From the NCBI GenBank assembly GCA_003707065.3, contig PPXM03000003.1, positions 310,001-374,000 on the forward strand: a stretch of 64,000 nt of DNA. The letters are read 5' to 3'. The first letter of the stretch is position 1, and every line of letters begins with the position of its first letter. The notes under the pieces were generated by a model that saw only the letters and a program-made list of their open reading frames with translations, was not told where the DNA came from and did not search any database. Source of the stretch: Trigonopsis variabilis. Its lineage: Eukaryota; Ascomycota; Trigonopsidomycetes; Trigonopsidales; Trigonopsidaceae. The translations under genes and the position numbers were made by a program. Positions 1 through 10,947 of this stretch are shown here, piece after piece.

Positions 1-1003
1 TGCGCCTCCTTCTGAAGCTCCTGGTAAGATTCAAGCTATCCTTGAACGTGACACCTCCGACCATGCAGGCATGCCAGTTGCTGAGATGGTTCCCTCAAGT
101 CTTGGACTTCTGTTTGGCCTTGGTGCCAGCCTATTCCCTGGTAGTTCAATCTCCTCCGTATCTCATAGACGAGTACCTGAATACCCAGGAAGTGGCCGGT
201 CCCATCATTGCTTCTATTATGGCCCAGATGCTATATCGAACGCTCAAAAGCGCAAATATCTTTCTATTTTGGATGCATTGCCTGACACTGAAGCCGTACA
301 AGCTCGTCTTGGTGCATCAAGTAATTTGGTCTCCAGTATTGCTGCGCCGAAGCAAGTAAGTGCAGATATGATTAGACAACATTTCTCAGATACCAAGTTT
401 GATGAGGGTGATATAGATAGCCACCATGAAAGTATACCAGGTTCAGGACCAACGTTATTGTCAGATACTGGGGATCAGCTTGACTCTTCCCAGCAAGAAT
501 CGAACGCACAGGATTCGGCGAATATCAGATCAAGGGCTGACTTGATACCTACTTTGCGGCCCCATAGTCCATTCCGATCTTTTTCTCCCTTTTGCAATGA
601 TGAACTCTCTCTGCCCTCACCATTGTGGTATGAAATGTCATTCGAAGGTGTTCAATCTGGGTTTCTTCCAAGTGGAAGAGGCCCTTGTTTTAGCAAGAAC
701 TCCTCAAATGGATATCTGGGCCCAAAAATGAAAGGTTTCGGCGGGCGAAGTGTCAGCATGGGAGATCACTCATGGAAGGTAGATCGTAGGCGTGATGCTA
801 TATCAAGCAAGGCCGAAGCATCTTCAGAAACTGCCCAATCACCAATTGACGATGACAGAAGAGTGAGTGGACAGTGCTGGTCTAATGGCTTTAATGGAAG
901 AAGCGGCGCTAACATACTGGGTCAAAGTGTTCCTCAAGGAGGGAGAGTGAGGCCGCCTCCGCGGAAATACATCTCTGATCGCAGTCGCATGTTTTCAGGC
1001 TAA
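1..1003 (+). CDS. C-terminal part of an unrecognised protein (5' partial)
   Basis: The reading frame is open from base 2 and stops with TAA at 1001-1003, giving at least 333 residues; the gene starts outside the window. I do not recognise the family. The visible part is mostly low-complexity and serine/glycine/aspartate rich, with a short hydrophobic stretch near its beginning (around SSLGLLFGLGASLFPGSS) and a basic proline-containing end (RVRPPPRKYISDRSRMFSG). No catalytic motif or membrane segment stands out. A second open frame at 42-359 is a shadow of this one. It converges with the STE50 gene, whose stop lies 182 bp further on. That it is coding rests on 1 kb of uninterrupted frame with sensible composition; function is unknown. 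Confidence 0.6.
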   Translation, partial: APPSEAPGKIQAILERDTSDHAGMPVAEMVPSSLGLLFGLGASLFPGSSISSVSHRRVPEYPGSGRSHHCFYYGPDAISNAQKRKYLSILDALPDTEAVQARLGASSNLVSSIAAPKQVSADMIRQHFSDTKFDEGDIDSHHESIPGSGPTLLSDTGDQLDSSQQESNAQDSANIRSRADLIPTLRPHSPFRSFSPFCNDELSLPSPLWYEMSFEGVQSGFLPSGRGPCFSKNSSNGYLGPKMKGFGGRSVSMGDHSWKVDRRRDAISSKAEASSETAQSPIDDDRRVSGQCWSNGFNGRSGANILGQSVPQGGRVRPPPRKYISDRSRMFSG

Positions 1004-1185
1004 TATGTTCCATGGTTGATAACCTGTACCAAGACTACGAGTATAGATATTAATGCTAGTTCATTAGTTCGCAAGTAGATAAGCTAGCGCTGATTGCTTG
1101 CCGTAGCAAGACTGAGTCCAAAAAACGCCTAAAGAATAAAATAATGAGTGTAAAGGTGAACGAGGGTTAGTAGGTGCATATGGAA

Positions 1186-2373
1186 TCATAAGAGTCCTCC
1201 AGGAGTTTCTGCAGCATTCGGGTTGTCACCGGCGGTTTCATCGATATGGCGGAGCATAAAGACGGGATTGAGTCCTGCATCCTGGAGCTCTTTGAAAATA
1301 AGCAACGGCTTTTCATCCATATCTAAGATACGTTCCTGGTCGGAGAAGCATACCAAAAGGCGATATAGTCGCCAGTCTTCTTCGATGCCATGTTTCCGAA
1401 CGATTGAAGGCAGAACCTTGGAGCAAGGATCATTAATATCCATCTTGAAGGACTTAAAAGGCTCGGAGGCGTTTATATTAGAGGCCGAGGAGGAAGGTTG
1501 ACCGACAACGCTATGACGGGAGCGTGGGGCCGAGGGAGGGAAGGCTTCATGCGGTGATTGAACGGGAGGGTATATCTTAGATTCTCGGTTTGATCTGGTT
1601 TCATTGGTGCGATTTCTTGAAGAGTGAGATGCAGACAGTCGTCTGGAAAGGGAGGAGGATTCCCTAGGGTGGTGAGAGGGAGACAGAGGAGAGTGAGGAC
1701 TGGATAAGGTAGGCTGAGAAGAAGAAAAGGCGCGGGAATTAGTTCCCGAGGAAGTATTTCTGGAGGAATCCGGAGGAGCCAAAGAGTCCGGGGTGGGGAG
1801 AGGTTTAGACTCCTTAGCTAACCTGAACACCGGCAAGAGATCTTCTCTTAGACGCTGTTGGGCGTCCCACATTTTTCGCACTTCATTTTCAGCATACATT
1901 ATGCGTTCATCACGCAATTCTAGTGATTTTAACAACCGTTCAATGTCCAAGTGAGAAGGCGTCTCACTATTTTTAGCATCTCAAAATTAGTCAAGTCTGA
2001 TCGGAAAATAAAATGGTTCAAAAAAGTCATCAAACATAAAGACTTACCCCAGGGTACAAAATGATCGAGTTCAATTGGAATGCCTTGGCCGACTTTGATA
2101 TCGTAGATGGACCGTAGCATCTTGAGTCGATGGCCTATCTTGGTGACCCCGATATCTTTCAATAAAGGGTGATTCAAATGGACGAGGACGTCGCCGGTAA
2201 CGCCATGATCTAAAGAAAACAGTTAACAAGGAGTAAAGAGAATCAAACAAACCATGAAAATTGGCCTGATACTCGGGCAGTTCGAGTCTTTCGAGCCAAC
2301 TGTGAATTTGCCCCAGATCCCAATGGCTCAGTAAAGGAAGAGAAGAATAAGAAGACATTAGCTCCTTGCTCAT
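1186..2373 (-). CDS. STE50: Ste50-type MAPK adaptor (SAM + RA domains)
   Basis: Adaptor expected to link Cdc42/Ras-type signals to the MAPKKK Ste11 in mating, filamentation and osmosensing pathways. Three exons fit: 2253-2373, 2048-2209 and 1186-1919, total 338 residues. Exons 1 and 2 encode a SAM domain (SHWDLGQIHSWLERLELPEY, then HGVTGDVLVHLNHPLLKDIG). The middle is serine-rich and disordered. The last roughly 90 residues form a Ras-association domain (SKVLPSIVRKHGIEEDWRLY ending in PVFMLRHIDE). Intron 1 (2210-2252, 43 nt) is clear because it restores FHDHGVTGD. Intron 2 (1920-2047) is less sure: its acceptor was chosen because it keeps frame and gives a VPWELRDERI junction followed by a short coiled coil. 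I chose the ATG at 2373; the frame is open further upstream but only with non-ATG codons. Confidence 0.8.
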
Positions 2374-4018
2374 GGAGCTTTGTTTAACGGCGCGGGGGGA
2401 TCCGTGTAGTCGAGTTATTATCTCGGGAGCTATGTGAGAGAATGTCAAGGATGCGAGATGTAACGGCCTGCGGGAATTATTGGCATCAAGTACGAAACAA
2501 AGAATGCGATGATCTGCGAGCTACAAACGACAAGAGCTTTGTTGCTTTGGTCTACTTTTACACTTAGGAGAAGTCAACAGGATAGAAGTTCTGATCTAGC
2601 TCGAGGATGGTGGATAGGTGAACGGAGAATAAGCAATTTGTTAAGTCGTGTGAGAATATTTTGTGCGGCTTTCTCAAAGGCGATAATAGCGAACAAAATG
2701 CCACGGTCATGAGTTATCCTCATTGATCCAATGAGAAAGCAAGACAGTTATTGTATAGCTAAGAAGCTGGACGTGTTCTGTCTGTTTCAATCGAAACTGC
2801 TTAATTATGTGAACAGTAGTCTACTGCAGTTTGCATTTCTGGAGAAGAATCAAGTCTGCCATCGATTCTGCTTGTATAATGCTTGCTAAGAAGACTCGAA
2901 CGATAGCATATTAGAAGCTATCACGACAGCTATGGTAAGCATGTCAACATGTGTGAGCACTAGCATGATTTAATTCGTAAATGGATAAATGCCTGAGTCA
3001 CAGTGAATGATAGATTCCTCCTTAAGGTGTGAAAGCAAATTCGTAGTTTATCGCGTTTAAAATCCGTCAAGTAGCGTACCGAGCGAATCTGCCCAAGGAT
3101 ATTGTGAAGATGCGCTTTCTGCATATATATATAATGTTGGTTCAATCTTAGGGTATGGTATGCAGGTTGTCCACAGAACTATCTAACGTCGAACTCTCTT
3201 CGTGGCCAACTATTCTTAAATAGAGTGCTCTCTGGAGTAGATTCTGCCTCGACGTGACGGCAGAGAAGAAGATCTCGTGAGCATGTGTAATCATCATCAT
3301 TCAACAAGGGACGGGCAACTTGGGCACCTTTCATTAACAGATTCGGCTTCCTCATATTAATTGTGCATTCTGCCAGTCTGACAAGCGTCTGGTCAGTCAT
3401 TGACTTTCCGGTCTGGAATCATGTATTGTCTAGCCAGTAATCCACACCACACTTGGACTTTCTCATTTGGCTACTCTCAAATGATTTCGTACATACTTAC
3501 GTCCGGCTCTAGCGAGTTGCTGGCAAGAACATGAGCCTATGTTCCAACATCTGGTGCATCACGTAAGACCCTGGTTACCTACAGACTTAGCCCTCATTCC
3601 GATGCATCTTCCCCTGAGTAAGACAGTGGGAAGATTTTGGTCCACGCACACGGCTCTCACCACATCTGGCATAAACCGTCGTTGATATCTAGCAATTGCG
3701 TGCTTAGATGCCTTGCGTAAGTGCCTTGGGTGATTTGCGCCTGCGTTTCTAAGCACAACTTTCGCGGAGGTCTTGTTCTAGCCTCGTAAACATGGTGCCG
3801 TGCGGTTGTTCCCAAAGATGGAAAGTATTCCGAATAAGGTTATGGATATGGTCCAGCCATCCATTTCATTCTCGGAAAAAGAAAACTAACTAAATGCCCT
3901 CTTCCCATGTTGTTAGACATTCTTAAGGAGCAGATTGCCTGAAAATTGCTACAGTAGATAGATACCAGAATACCTTGCTAGAGAGAGATGAGACGAGGGA
4001 TAGAGAAATAAATTGATA
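2374..4018. other. Intergenic, no gene seen
   Basis: About 1.6 kb between STE50 and RRB1. Only short unconvincing frames are present on either strand, none with a recognisable domain or good splice structure. It must hold the STE50 promoter (right of 2373, minus strand) and the RRB1 3' end (left of 4019). No RNA gene or repeat was recognised. Confidence 0.5.
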
Positions 4019-5521
4019 TCATACAGAAATACTTTTCCAGATGGCAATACCATCTGAGCCAGTGCTGAGCAAAGTGCCTGGGATTTGAGGGTGCCAGCGG
4101 ACCTCTTTGACATTTTTCTGCCAGTGGACAAAAAGTAATTGCTGCGGGAGGTCCGCTAAGTCCGTTCCAGCTGCCTCCTTTCGTTGTTGGACTACCTCTT
4201 CGTCGTCGGCCTCGACCGCAAGATCCCACAATGTCACAGTGTTATCCTCGCTAGCGACAGCAATTGTAGATTCATCGGTAGGATGGAATTGGATCGATGT
4301 AATAGGCGACTTGTGGAAATCAAACGACGCAATGGTCATAGGCTTACTCTTCTGGAAGCTCCTAAGATCCCAAACGCCCCACTGACCATCATCATATCCG
4401 GCAGCAAGCAGATGGGTAGCCTTGTGATTCCATGACATGACATTAACATCTGTTGACGACGCTTTGACTGAAAGGGCATTTTTCCGATTCGAGCTCCGAG
4501 TATCCCAAATACGAATGGTGCCATCAACCCCTGCAGAAGCAAAGACATTTGTTTGAGCAGGAGACCATTGAAGCTCTTCAACGCTCCCTTCGTGGCCCAG
4601 AAAAGGATTATTATCGGTCTTCCAGTTACTCTGTCCTCTTGTCGTAACATAAATTCTCCCGCTGACATCTCCTGTAGCAAGGTCTCTAGACTGATGGCCA
4701 GGAGCCCAATCCAAAGCATACCCTTCCACCCCTCCATGAGCTGTGATCGTGTAGTTGGGCCTAGTAGTCGACTTTGGGATCTGGGTCCCAGGCGTGTCGA
4801 ACCATTTCAGCTGATAGCTTAAATCCCAGATATAGACATCCCCGGATTCCGACATAGATGCAGCAAGCCGCTCCCCTGAAGTCGTTGGGTCTGCCCTCAT
4901 TCGAATCCGGTTGGTAGCATAGCGCGTAGGTATTTTTCGGTCCTCTAAAACGGGATCTAAGTCTTCCTCTTCGTCGCCATCACTTTCATCGCTTTCTCCT
5001 TCATAGGTCTTACATAAATTGGACACCTTAATCACAATTACTTCATTCTCCTTTCGCTTCTCAGCTTGACTCCCAGCCACAAAATAGACAGTCTGAGGAT
5101 ACTTTTGTCGCTCGCTCCCCAGCTTATCAAGAATAACATCTAATGATAGACACGGCCAAGTCATATTAATTCGATGTAACATTTTATAAGCCGACATGTC
5201 GGGCTCCATCACTTCATCGGGGCCTAACGGTCGTGATCGATGAGTAACATAGACTTTGGCTTGGTCCTTCATTTCTTTGTTCTTGTCTTTCTTTTGATCT
5301 TCTTGATCAATTGCATCTGGAACTTCCTCGTCTGAACTATCATATATCTCTGCCTCGGCATCAACTATTTCGTCGTCAGACTCTTCGCTCTCTAATTCTC
5401 CTTCGCTAAATTCCTCTTCTAGCTGCCGGATTTCTCCATCCTTGGGGATGACCCGCTTGTTCGCTTCAAAAGCTTCCACCTTTTGTTCTTCATCATCTTG
5501 CCCGACCGCTCGTTTGGACAT
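4019..5521 (-). CDS. RRB1: Ribosome assembly WD-repeat protein Rrb1 (GRWD1 type)
   Basis: Single exon, 500 residues, the usual size for this family. Rrb1 is a nuclear chaperone that binds newly made ribosomal protein L3 for delivery to pre-60S particles. The N-terminal third has acidic tracts typical of the glutamate-rich WD group (residues about 35-90, for example EEEFSEGELESEESDDE). Then comes the segment shared with histone/L3-binding WD proteins (DMSAYKMLHRINMTWPCLSL). The rest folds as a WD40 propeller with clear repeats: GDVYIWDLS, GRIYV, VDGTIRIWDTR, DDGQWGVWDLR, EDNTVTLWDLA and GSDGIAIW. The start ATG is followed by MSKRAVG and no upstream extension is open. Histone-binding RbAp48 relatives are similar but lack this N terminus. 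Confidence 0.93.
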   Translation of the reverse strand: MSKRAVGQDDEEQKVEAFEANKRVIPKDGEIRQLEEEFSEGELESEESDDEIVDAEAEIYDSSDEEVPDAIDQEDQKKDKNKEMKDQAKVYVTHRSRPLGPDEVMEPDMSAYKMLHRINMTWPCLSLDVILDKLGSERQKYPQTVYFVAGSQAEKRKENEVIVIKVSNLCKTYEGESDESDGDEEEDLDPVLEDRKIPTRYATNRIRMRADPTTSGERLAASMSESGDVYIWDLSYQLKWFDTPGTQIPKSTTRPNYTITAHGGVEGYALDWAPGHQSRDLATGDVSGRIYVTTRGQSNWKTDNNPFLGHEGSVEELQWSPAQTNVFASAGVDGTIRIWDTRSSNRKNALSVKASSTDVNVMSWNHKATHLLAAGYDDGQWGVWDLRSFQKSKPMTIASFDFHKSPITSIQFHPTDESTIAVASEDNTVTLWDLAVEADDEEVVQQRKEAAGTDLADLPQQLLFVHWQKNVKEVRWHPQIPGTLLSTGSDGIAIWKSISV

Positions 5522-5810
5522 TGTTTCCTAATTCAATCTCGACTGGGTTTTTTCTCCTTGTCGTACCTCCCAACCGGGAAAATTTTAGTGGTTACCATAT
5601 GTACTGCCTCTAGATCAGCCCAACAGCATCATCTCAAATGAGAGCCACCACTAGCTAGCTCCACAACACGGAACTCGACAACTACTGACGCCAACCTTAA
5701 ATTTACAGATTGAGAAGTTCTGTTCCAAAAAAATCCGTTACATAAAATACATTATCTTAGAATAAATAACCGTAAGCTCCAGGCTCTAACTCACGTCATA
5801 AAGGCAGATT

Positions 5811-7967
5811 TTAACGATTGCCTCCTCCCAGATCGACGTAGCCTTCGTCGCTAAATGAAGAATAGTTCACATGTCTAGCGGGAGGCGCAGATGTAACTGA
5901 AGAAGTTGAATTGTGTCTATAAGGGCCAGGATACCCAACTTGGTAGTAACCTGCAAAATTGTTTCCTAAAGGAGGTGGAACAGATCCCGCCTTGACATCT
6001 TGATAGGGCTGATATCCAACATTGTATCCGTATTGCACTGCAGGAGGATGAGGACCAGCTTGACGGTAACCATAAGGCACGCCTTGCTGCATTGCCGGTC
6101 CACCCATTTGGACTGGTCGTTGGGGTTGATTTGGCTGAGGGTATGATGCATGACCATTGATGCTTTGCTGCTTTCCATCCACATAACGGCCAGCTATAGG
6201 ATATATACCATATTGCTGGTAGCCATACGGAGAGTCTCCTTCGGGGCCGTGATTGTAACCGTCTTCACAACTGGAATACGGAACCGCATCTTGAGGATAC
6301 GCATATCCCGAAGGGACAACTCCTGGGTTGCCTTGATAATATTTAGGTGCATAGACAGGCGGGTACACGACCGCTGCTCCGACAGGGGGCTGCTGCGAAG
6401 GCACATTGGGAGGTTGAACAACATAAGAACCAGGGCCATTCCACTCTGGTTGTTGTTTAGGGTTGGAAGGATTTGCATTTGGATCGTAGTTTGAAGGAGT
6501 AGGATTAGAGGAACTCGCGGCATAGGGGCCATTGGTGGCATTACTTGAAGAATAATGGTCCCGATCAGATCCATTCTGAGCAAAGACCAGACCTCCAGGA
6601 GCACGTCCACTAGGTTCGGGCATTGATGAGCGATTAGACTGAGAACGGGGCAGGTTTGACTCTGGTCCTGATGATGTAGAGTTCAGGTTCGAACCTGCAC
6701 CGGACAAACTTTCACTTCTAACCACATTACCGTAAGCGTTACCTTGACTCGGGGGGTTAGGCGGATGAGCCGATTGAGGAGGCCAGTTATAGCCCGGATG
6801 ATTTTGATATTCTGAGTGGTAACCCAAAGGCGAAGAGGTATCCTGAGAATGGCTTCCCCTTCTAGAAGAATAGGCATTCATGAATTCATTATGTTGCTGA
6901 GGTCCTGGAGCTGCTCCAGAGGGGGCTGAGGAAGGCTGAGGCAACTGCGGTTTACCACCGGAAGGCATAAAGAGCGAAGAACGACGAGAAGGGAGAGGAG
7001 GATAGGAAGGAGTAGAAGAAGAAATAGCCGCAATCGGCGGAAGTTTCGTCAAAGAGATATCCCGGTAAGGTCCGGGAGGTCGGCTACCATTATTCTCGCC
7101 AGTAGAATGCAAGAATCTATCTTGAGAATTCGAGGCCGAGTCAGCCAAGTAAGTGACTTCCTGCTGCAGAGGAGGGAAGGTAACTGCCTTTACTGGTTTA
7201 TTAAGCGCTTTGTGCTCTTCGAAATAAGACTCATTTCCATTTGCTGGCTTATTGTCACGGTCATGCTTGAATCGCACTCTTGAGTCTTGACGGACTCGAA
7301 CTTTACAGCCGCCAGAAGCGATTTCTCTCGTAAGAGGGGATGACGTGATTAGACCAGGAAACTTCTTTGGAGAATAGACCACAATTTTATCCGAGACAAT
7401 TTCGCTTCGAAAGACGGCCTTTGTGGGAAAAATCTCATACAAAGAGAATCTGATACAATAAATACCTTCCTGACGGACGCTCAAGTCCTGGAACAGAAAA
7501 TAAGGAAGAGTTGTTGAATCATTTGTCGCCAAAGGAATGGTACTAGTTTTCATGAAGTTTAATGAGCTGACCGTGGTTCCAATAAGATTACTTAGATTTT
7601 TCCTCATCTTTGCAACTTGTTGACGCTTTGCTTCGGCCACAGAATTGGTATTTCCATTCGTTCTTTTGGCTCTGCGTTTCGTCTGGTCCATAACTACAAT
7701 CGAAGCCTTCAGGATAAAGTTGTTGACACATCGAGTAGTTCTATTCGATCAGTAACTGCTAGATGCAAACAGATCGATCAAATTCACTTACACGTCGGTT
7801 CCATCCTTGAGGACGCATAAAGAGATGACCGGCGGAGGGTCCACGGGTCGGCGTGTATCAGCTAGGAGCTTTAGTAATCAGACTATTAATTCATTCTTAC
7901 TCCGAGAACCCCATCCTGACGCTCGAGCATGAACAGGCTGTTGGGCTATATTAAGAGAATACAGCAT
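5811..7967 (-). CDS. Velvet-domain transcriptional regulator (VosA/VelB-like)
   Basis: Velvet proteins are fungal DNA-binding regulators of development, spore viability and secondary metabolism. Three exons: 7901-7967, 7792-7861 and 5811-7740, total 688 residues; introns are 39 nt (7862-7900) and 51 nt (7741-7791). The velvet domain spans the introns: NIAQQPVHARASGWGSR, then DTRRPVDPPPVISL, then TTRCVNNFILKASIV, then TTVSSLNFMK, LFQDLSVRQEGIYCIRFSLY, VYSPKKFPGL and RVRQDSRVRFKHD. The run from VSSL to the basic RVRQDSRVR end resembles VosA more than VeA. The remaining 420 or so residues are low-complexity and rich in proline, serine, asparagine, glutamine and tyrosine, ending DEGYVDLGGGNR. The start at 7967 is the first in-frame ATG; a further upstream exon cannot be excluded because open frame extends some 45 nt beyond it. 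Confidence 0.88.
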
Positions 7968-9739
7968 CTGGACTCCACGAACTCCCTTGTCTTGTCCGGA
8001 TTGAACAACGGGTGGAGAGAAGGTAAGATAGTTTTGACATACGATTTAGTTACCAAAATGGTCGACTAATTTCGTCCAGTCATGTCCTAATCCAGGCTAG
8101 TGTCAAAGACACCACCTAGACCAGCGACTTTCTACGATTAAAAATTTTTTGACAAATTGTCTCGCAGAACCCTCACTTAATACAATATACAAATAGAGCT
8201 ACTTGTATTTCTTAATGATCGATTTCTTCTCGGTTCAGCTCTATTTAGACCTCGCTTCGTCGGTCCGGTTTGCGTTTCCCAAATAGGTTAGTCAAGTACC
8301 GCTTTTAGAAAAGGATCAAGAAGTTGTCCACCCGCGGGTTTTGAAACTGCCACACAGTTTCGCCAGATGCCATCGCCATGGCTTTGTGAACGACTTAACA
8401 GTGCTCGAAATTTCAAAACATTTCTCTTCATTCTTCTATTTAGCCCACTTTTGCCCACCAGCTGTTCCGGGAAGTTTGCACCTCATTAAGGATAATGCAT
8501 TGGCCTGATTCACATCCCGTTTCTAGACTCGTGTGTTCATTGGACATTTTGGTAACGCACTTTTTGGCCCCCTTGTCCGAAAAGACAAAGGGGCATAAAA
8601 TGAGGAAGCCAGAGCGTAAATCGGGCGGCAGACCCAACCCAGAGCTGCGGATCTCGGAGAAACCCTATTCTCGCTCATATCGCCTCATACGTGGCCACAA
8701 CGTTGCCCAGATAAACCCGATGCCTAGATAAATGCCTAGATAAATGTCCATATTTCCAAAGACAATCAGCACCGATGAGCGCTATTTCATCGGCTAATCG
8801 GAGATGGAGCCACTCGATAGTTTAGGCCCTCCCCATGGTCAAGGACATAACTTCATTCGGCTCCGACAGGCCACAATGTCACAACCGTGAAGCCTTCTAT
8901 GCCTCCAACTCAACCTTAATCCTAAACTGTAGCTAACAATGGCACAGGAGCATCCCATCTTTCCTAACTCGAGGCGCCTGTGCGCGGAATGCATTGCTCT
9001 TCTTAATTGTGGGATTCTTTGCTAAACTGTCACCTAAATTCGAGTGAGGAGTTTCAGAGTTCCATCGAAGAGCGTTCCCTTGGCGCTGAGCATGTTGGAG
9101 CCCGTGACAAGCATCATGGCTCAAATGCACAAGCGCGAGCTAGACCGCTTCTGCGCCATTAACCTCGAAGGCCATCTCAGTGACAACGGGCCATCGGCTA
9201 CCAGACCTAGCACATTGCAGCGGTTATCTTCCCCGTTTCTCAGCAATATACAACTGAACCTAGCAGCAATCATGTTACGTTAAGATTGTCGCCATGGTTC
9301 TGAGTTTTGACTTGGTCCTCTTGTGATTGTCCAAACTAAAGGACAATCCTGGTCTGTGTCATACCCGAAATGATCGACGGCAACCGTCTTTTATCAGATG
9401 TTGGCGATCTCGCAGTCATAGTCCGAGTCTTTGTTACGTTCTTAGAAATGAACCGAACCTTAATGTTGAAGGAATCATGTTGGAAATATTGTTGTGCTTT
9501 TGAGCCATCTTTTATATGGTTCTTCGTTAGACGATTGTAAGCGCTCCCTTGCGATTAGGCGGGTGTTACCTTGGACCCTTATTTACCTATCTCACAAGTT
9601 GTTGAGTGGCGGTTATCGCTGATAAGAGCCCGGGAGCAACACCTCGTTATCGAGGAGAGGCCGACCCCTAACCTCTTTCCTTCCATCTTCACCACCTGGT
9701 TAATCGTAACCCTTTCACTTATTTTCGGTTTGCCCTATC
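7968..9739. other. Intergenic, divergent promoter region
   Basis: About 1.8 kb between the divergent velvet and PQ-loop genes. I see no convincing coding frame. It contains a small direct duplication (12-bp unit ATGCCTAGATAA at 8720-8731 and 8732-8743). Otherwise I see nothing that I can assign. Confidence 0.5.
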
Positions 9740-10822
9740 ATGTGTGAACCTTATACGACTGATGGGACTCTCATTCATTGGATCAACTCTGTGACTGGTC
9801 TTTGTGTCTATGGCGGAGGTCTCGGAAGTGTGTCCTTTGCGTGTGCCGCCATCTCAATCACGTCTTGGATAGCAAGCCAAGTCCCACAGGTCTTGAATAA
9901 TTATCGATTGCGCTCTGTCCATGGGATTTCTCCTTTGTTCCTGGTGAACTGTTTTGGAGGTGATTTAACGAATCTCCTTGGCTGCGTGTTGACGCATCAA
10001 CTACCTTTCCAAACTCTGTTGGCTTGTTATTACGTCTCTGTCGATTGCTTACTCGCATTCCAATATTATTACTATATGTTTCGGAACCCGCATCTCCGAT
10101 ATTCCTTTGATGTGACCCCCTCTGATATTGACCCTCTTTTGCCCCCTCCTCAGACTTATGGGCGGGCCATCACCTCCATTGCCGTCATCGATGGCTTATC
10201 TACTTCTCCACCAAATCAGTCATCCTCGTCATCTATAAAGAAGTCCGGTACCTCCGTAGCGGGACTTTCTGATGCAAGGAAGCCGGCCTTAGGAACAATC
10301 ACATTACTAGGATCAGTGGCCCAGGCCGCGCCTTTGTTTCTCCGCCAGAACACAAGGCCCCATTTATCGTCCGCTCCTCTATCTATTGTTCCTTCGGAGT
10401 CTATTACGGCCTACGATATCGGTACCATAATCGCGTGGACTTGCACGTGTTTCTATATTATTTCTAGATTGCCCCAAATTTACCATAATTATAAACGAAA
10501 GTCAACCGATGGCCAAGCTGTCGGTTACTTCATCGCTGCTTTATTTGGAAATACCTTTTATTCCCTTTCCATATTATCGTCTCCGAAAATGTGGCCCCTC
10601 AACTCGTCCACCGGACTTCGCTCTTTCTCTTTTGACTTTATTCTTGATGAATTGCCTTACATTATTGGTTCTGCTGGAGTTATTTGGTTTGACGCTATCA
10701 TTTTATTGCAAACCTATCTTTATCGCCCCACTACTGCTTCTTCATTCCGCCACCTTTCCGTCCCTGCATCCTCATACACGCAACAGCAATCTTCCTATGG
10801 CGCTATCGCTAAGTCTCCCTAA
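9740..10822 (+). CDS. PQ-loop membrane transporter (Ypq/Stm1 type)
   Basis: Intronless, 360 residues. Family members sit in the vacuolar or lysosomal membrane and move cationic amino acids (yeast Ypq1-3, human PQLC2). The protein has two PQ-loop repeats. The first is near residues 35-90 (WIASQVPQVLNNYRLRSVHG, followed by FLVNCFGGDLTNLLGC). The second is near residues 235-285 (IISRLPQIYHNYKRKSTDGQ, followed by FIAALFGNTFYSLSIL). Both have the Pro-Gln pair, flanked by hydrophobic helices consistent with seven membrane spans. A polar, serine-rich loop of about 90 residues separates the repeats. The start ATG (MCEPYTTDGTLIHWIN) is the first in frame. It converges with SEY1, with only 125 bp between the stop codons. 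The substrate cannot be read from sequence. Confidence 0.88.
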   Translation: MCEPYTTDGTLIHWINSVTGLCVYGGGLGSVSFACAAISITSWIASQVPQVLNNYRLRSVHGISPLFLVNCFGGDLTNLLGCVLTHQLPFQTLLACYYVSVDCLLAFQYYYYMFRNPHLRYSFDVTPSDIDPLLPPPQTYGRAITSIAVIDGLSTSPPNQSSSSSIKKSGTSVAGLSDARKPALGTITLLGSVAQAAPLFLRQNTRPHLSSAPLSIVPSESITAYDIGTIIAWTCTCFYIISRLPQIYHNYKRKSTDGQAVGYFIAALFGNTFYSLSILSSPKMWPLNSSTGLRSFSFDFILDELPYIIGSAGVIWFDAIILLQTYLYRPTTASSFRHLSVPASSYTQQQSSYGAIAKSP

Positions 10823-10947
10823 TGTTCTCTTGTCTATTGGTGTATTTTTCATTTTGGCTTTTGTTACGGCTAGCTATTGCATATAGAAGTAGAAGTTCTA
10901 TTCATTTGGTCCTCTCTGTATTCCTTGAACACTCAAAACTCCCGCGC

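Noticed and set aside
1929-2177. Read-through frame of STE50 exon 2 into its second intron
   Set aside because: It runs out at a stop soon after the SAM domain and would lose the RA domain.
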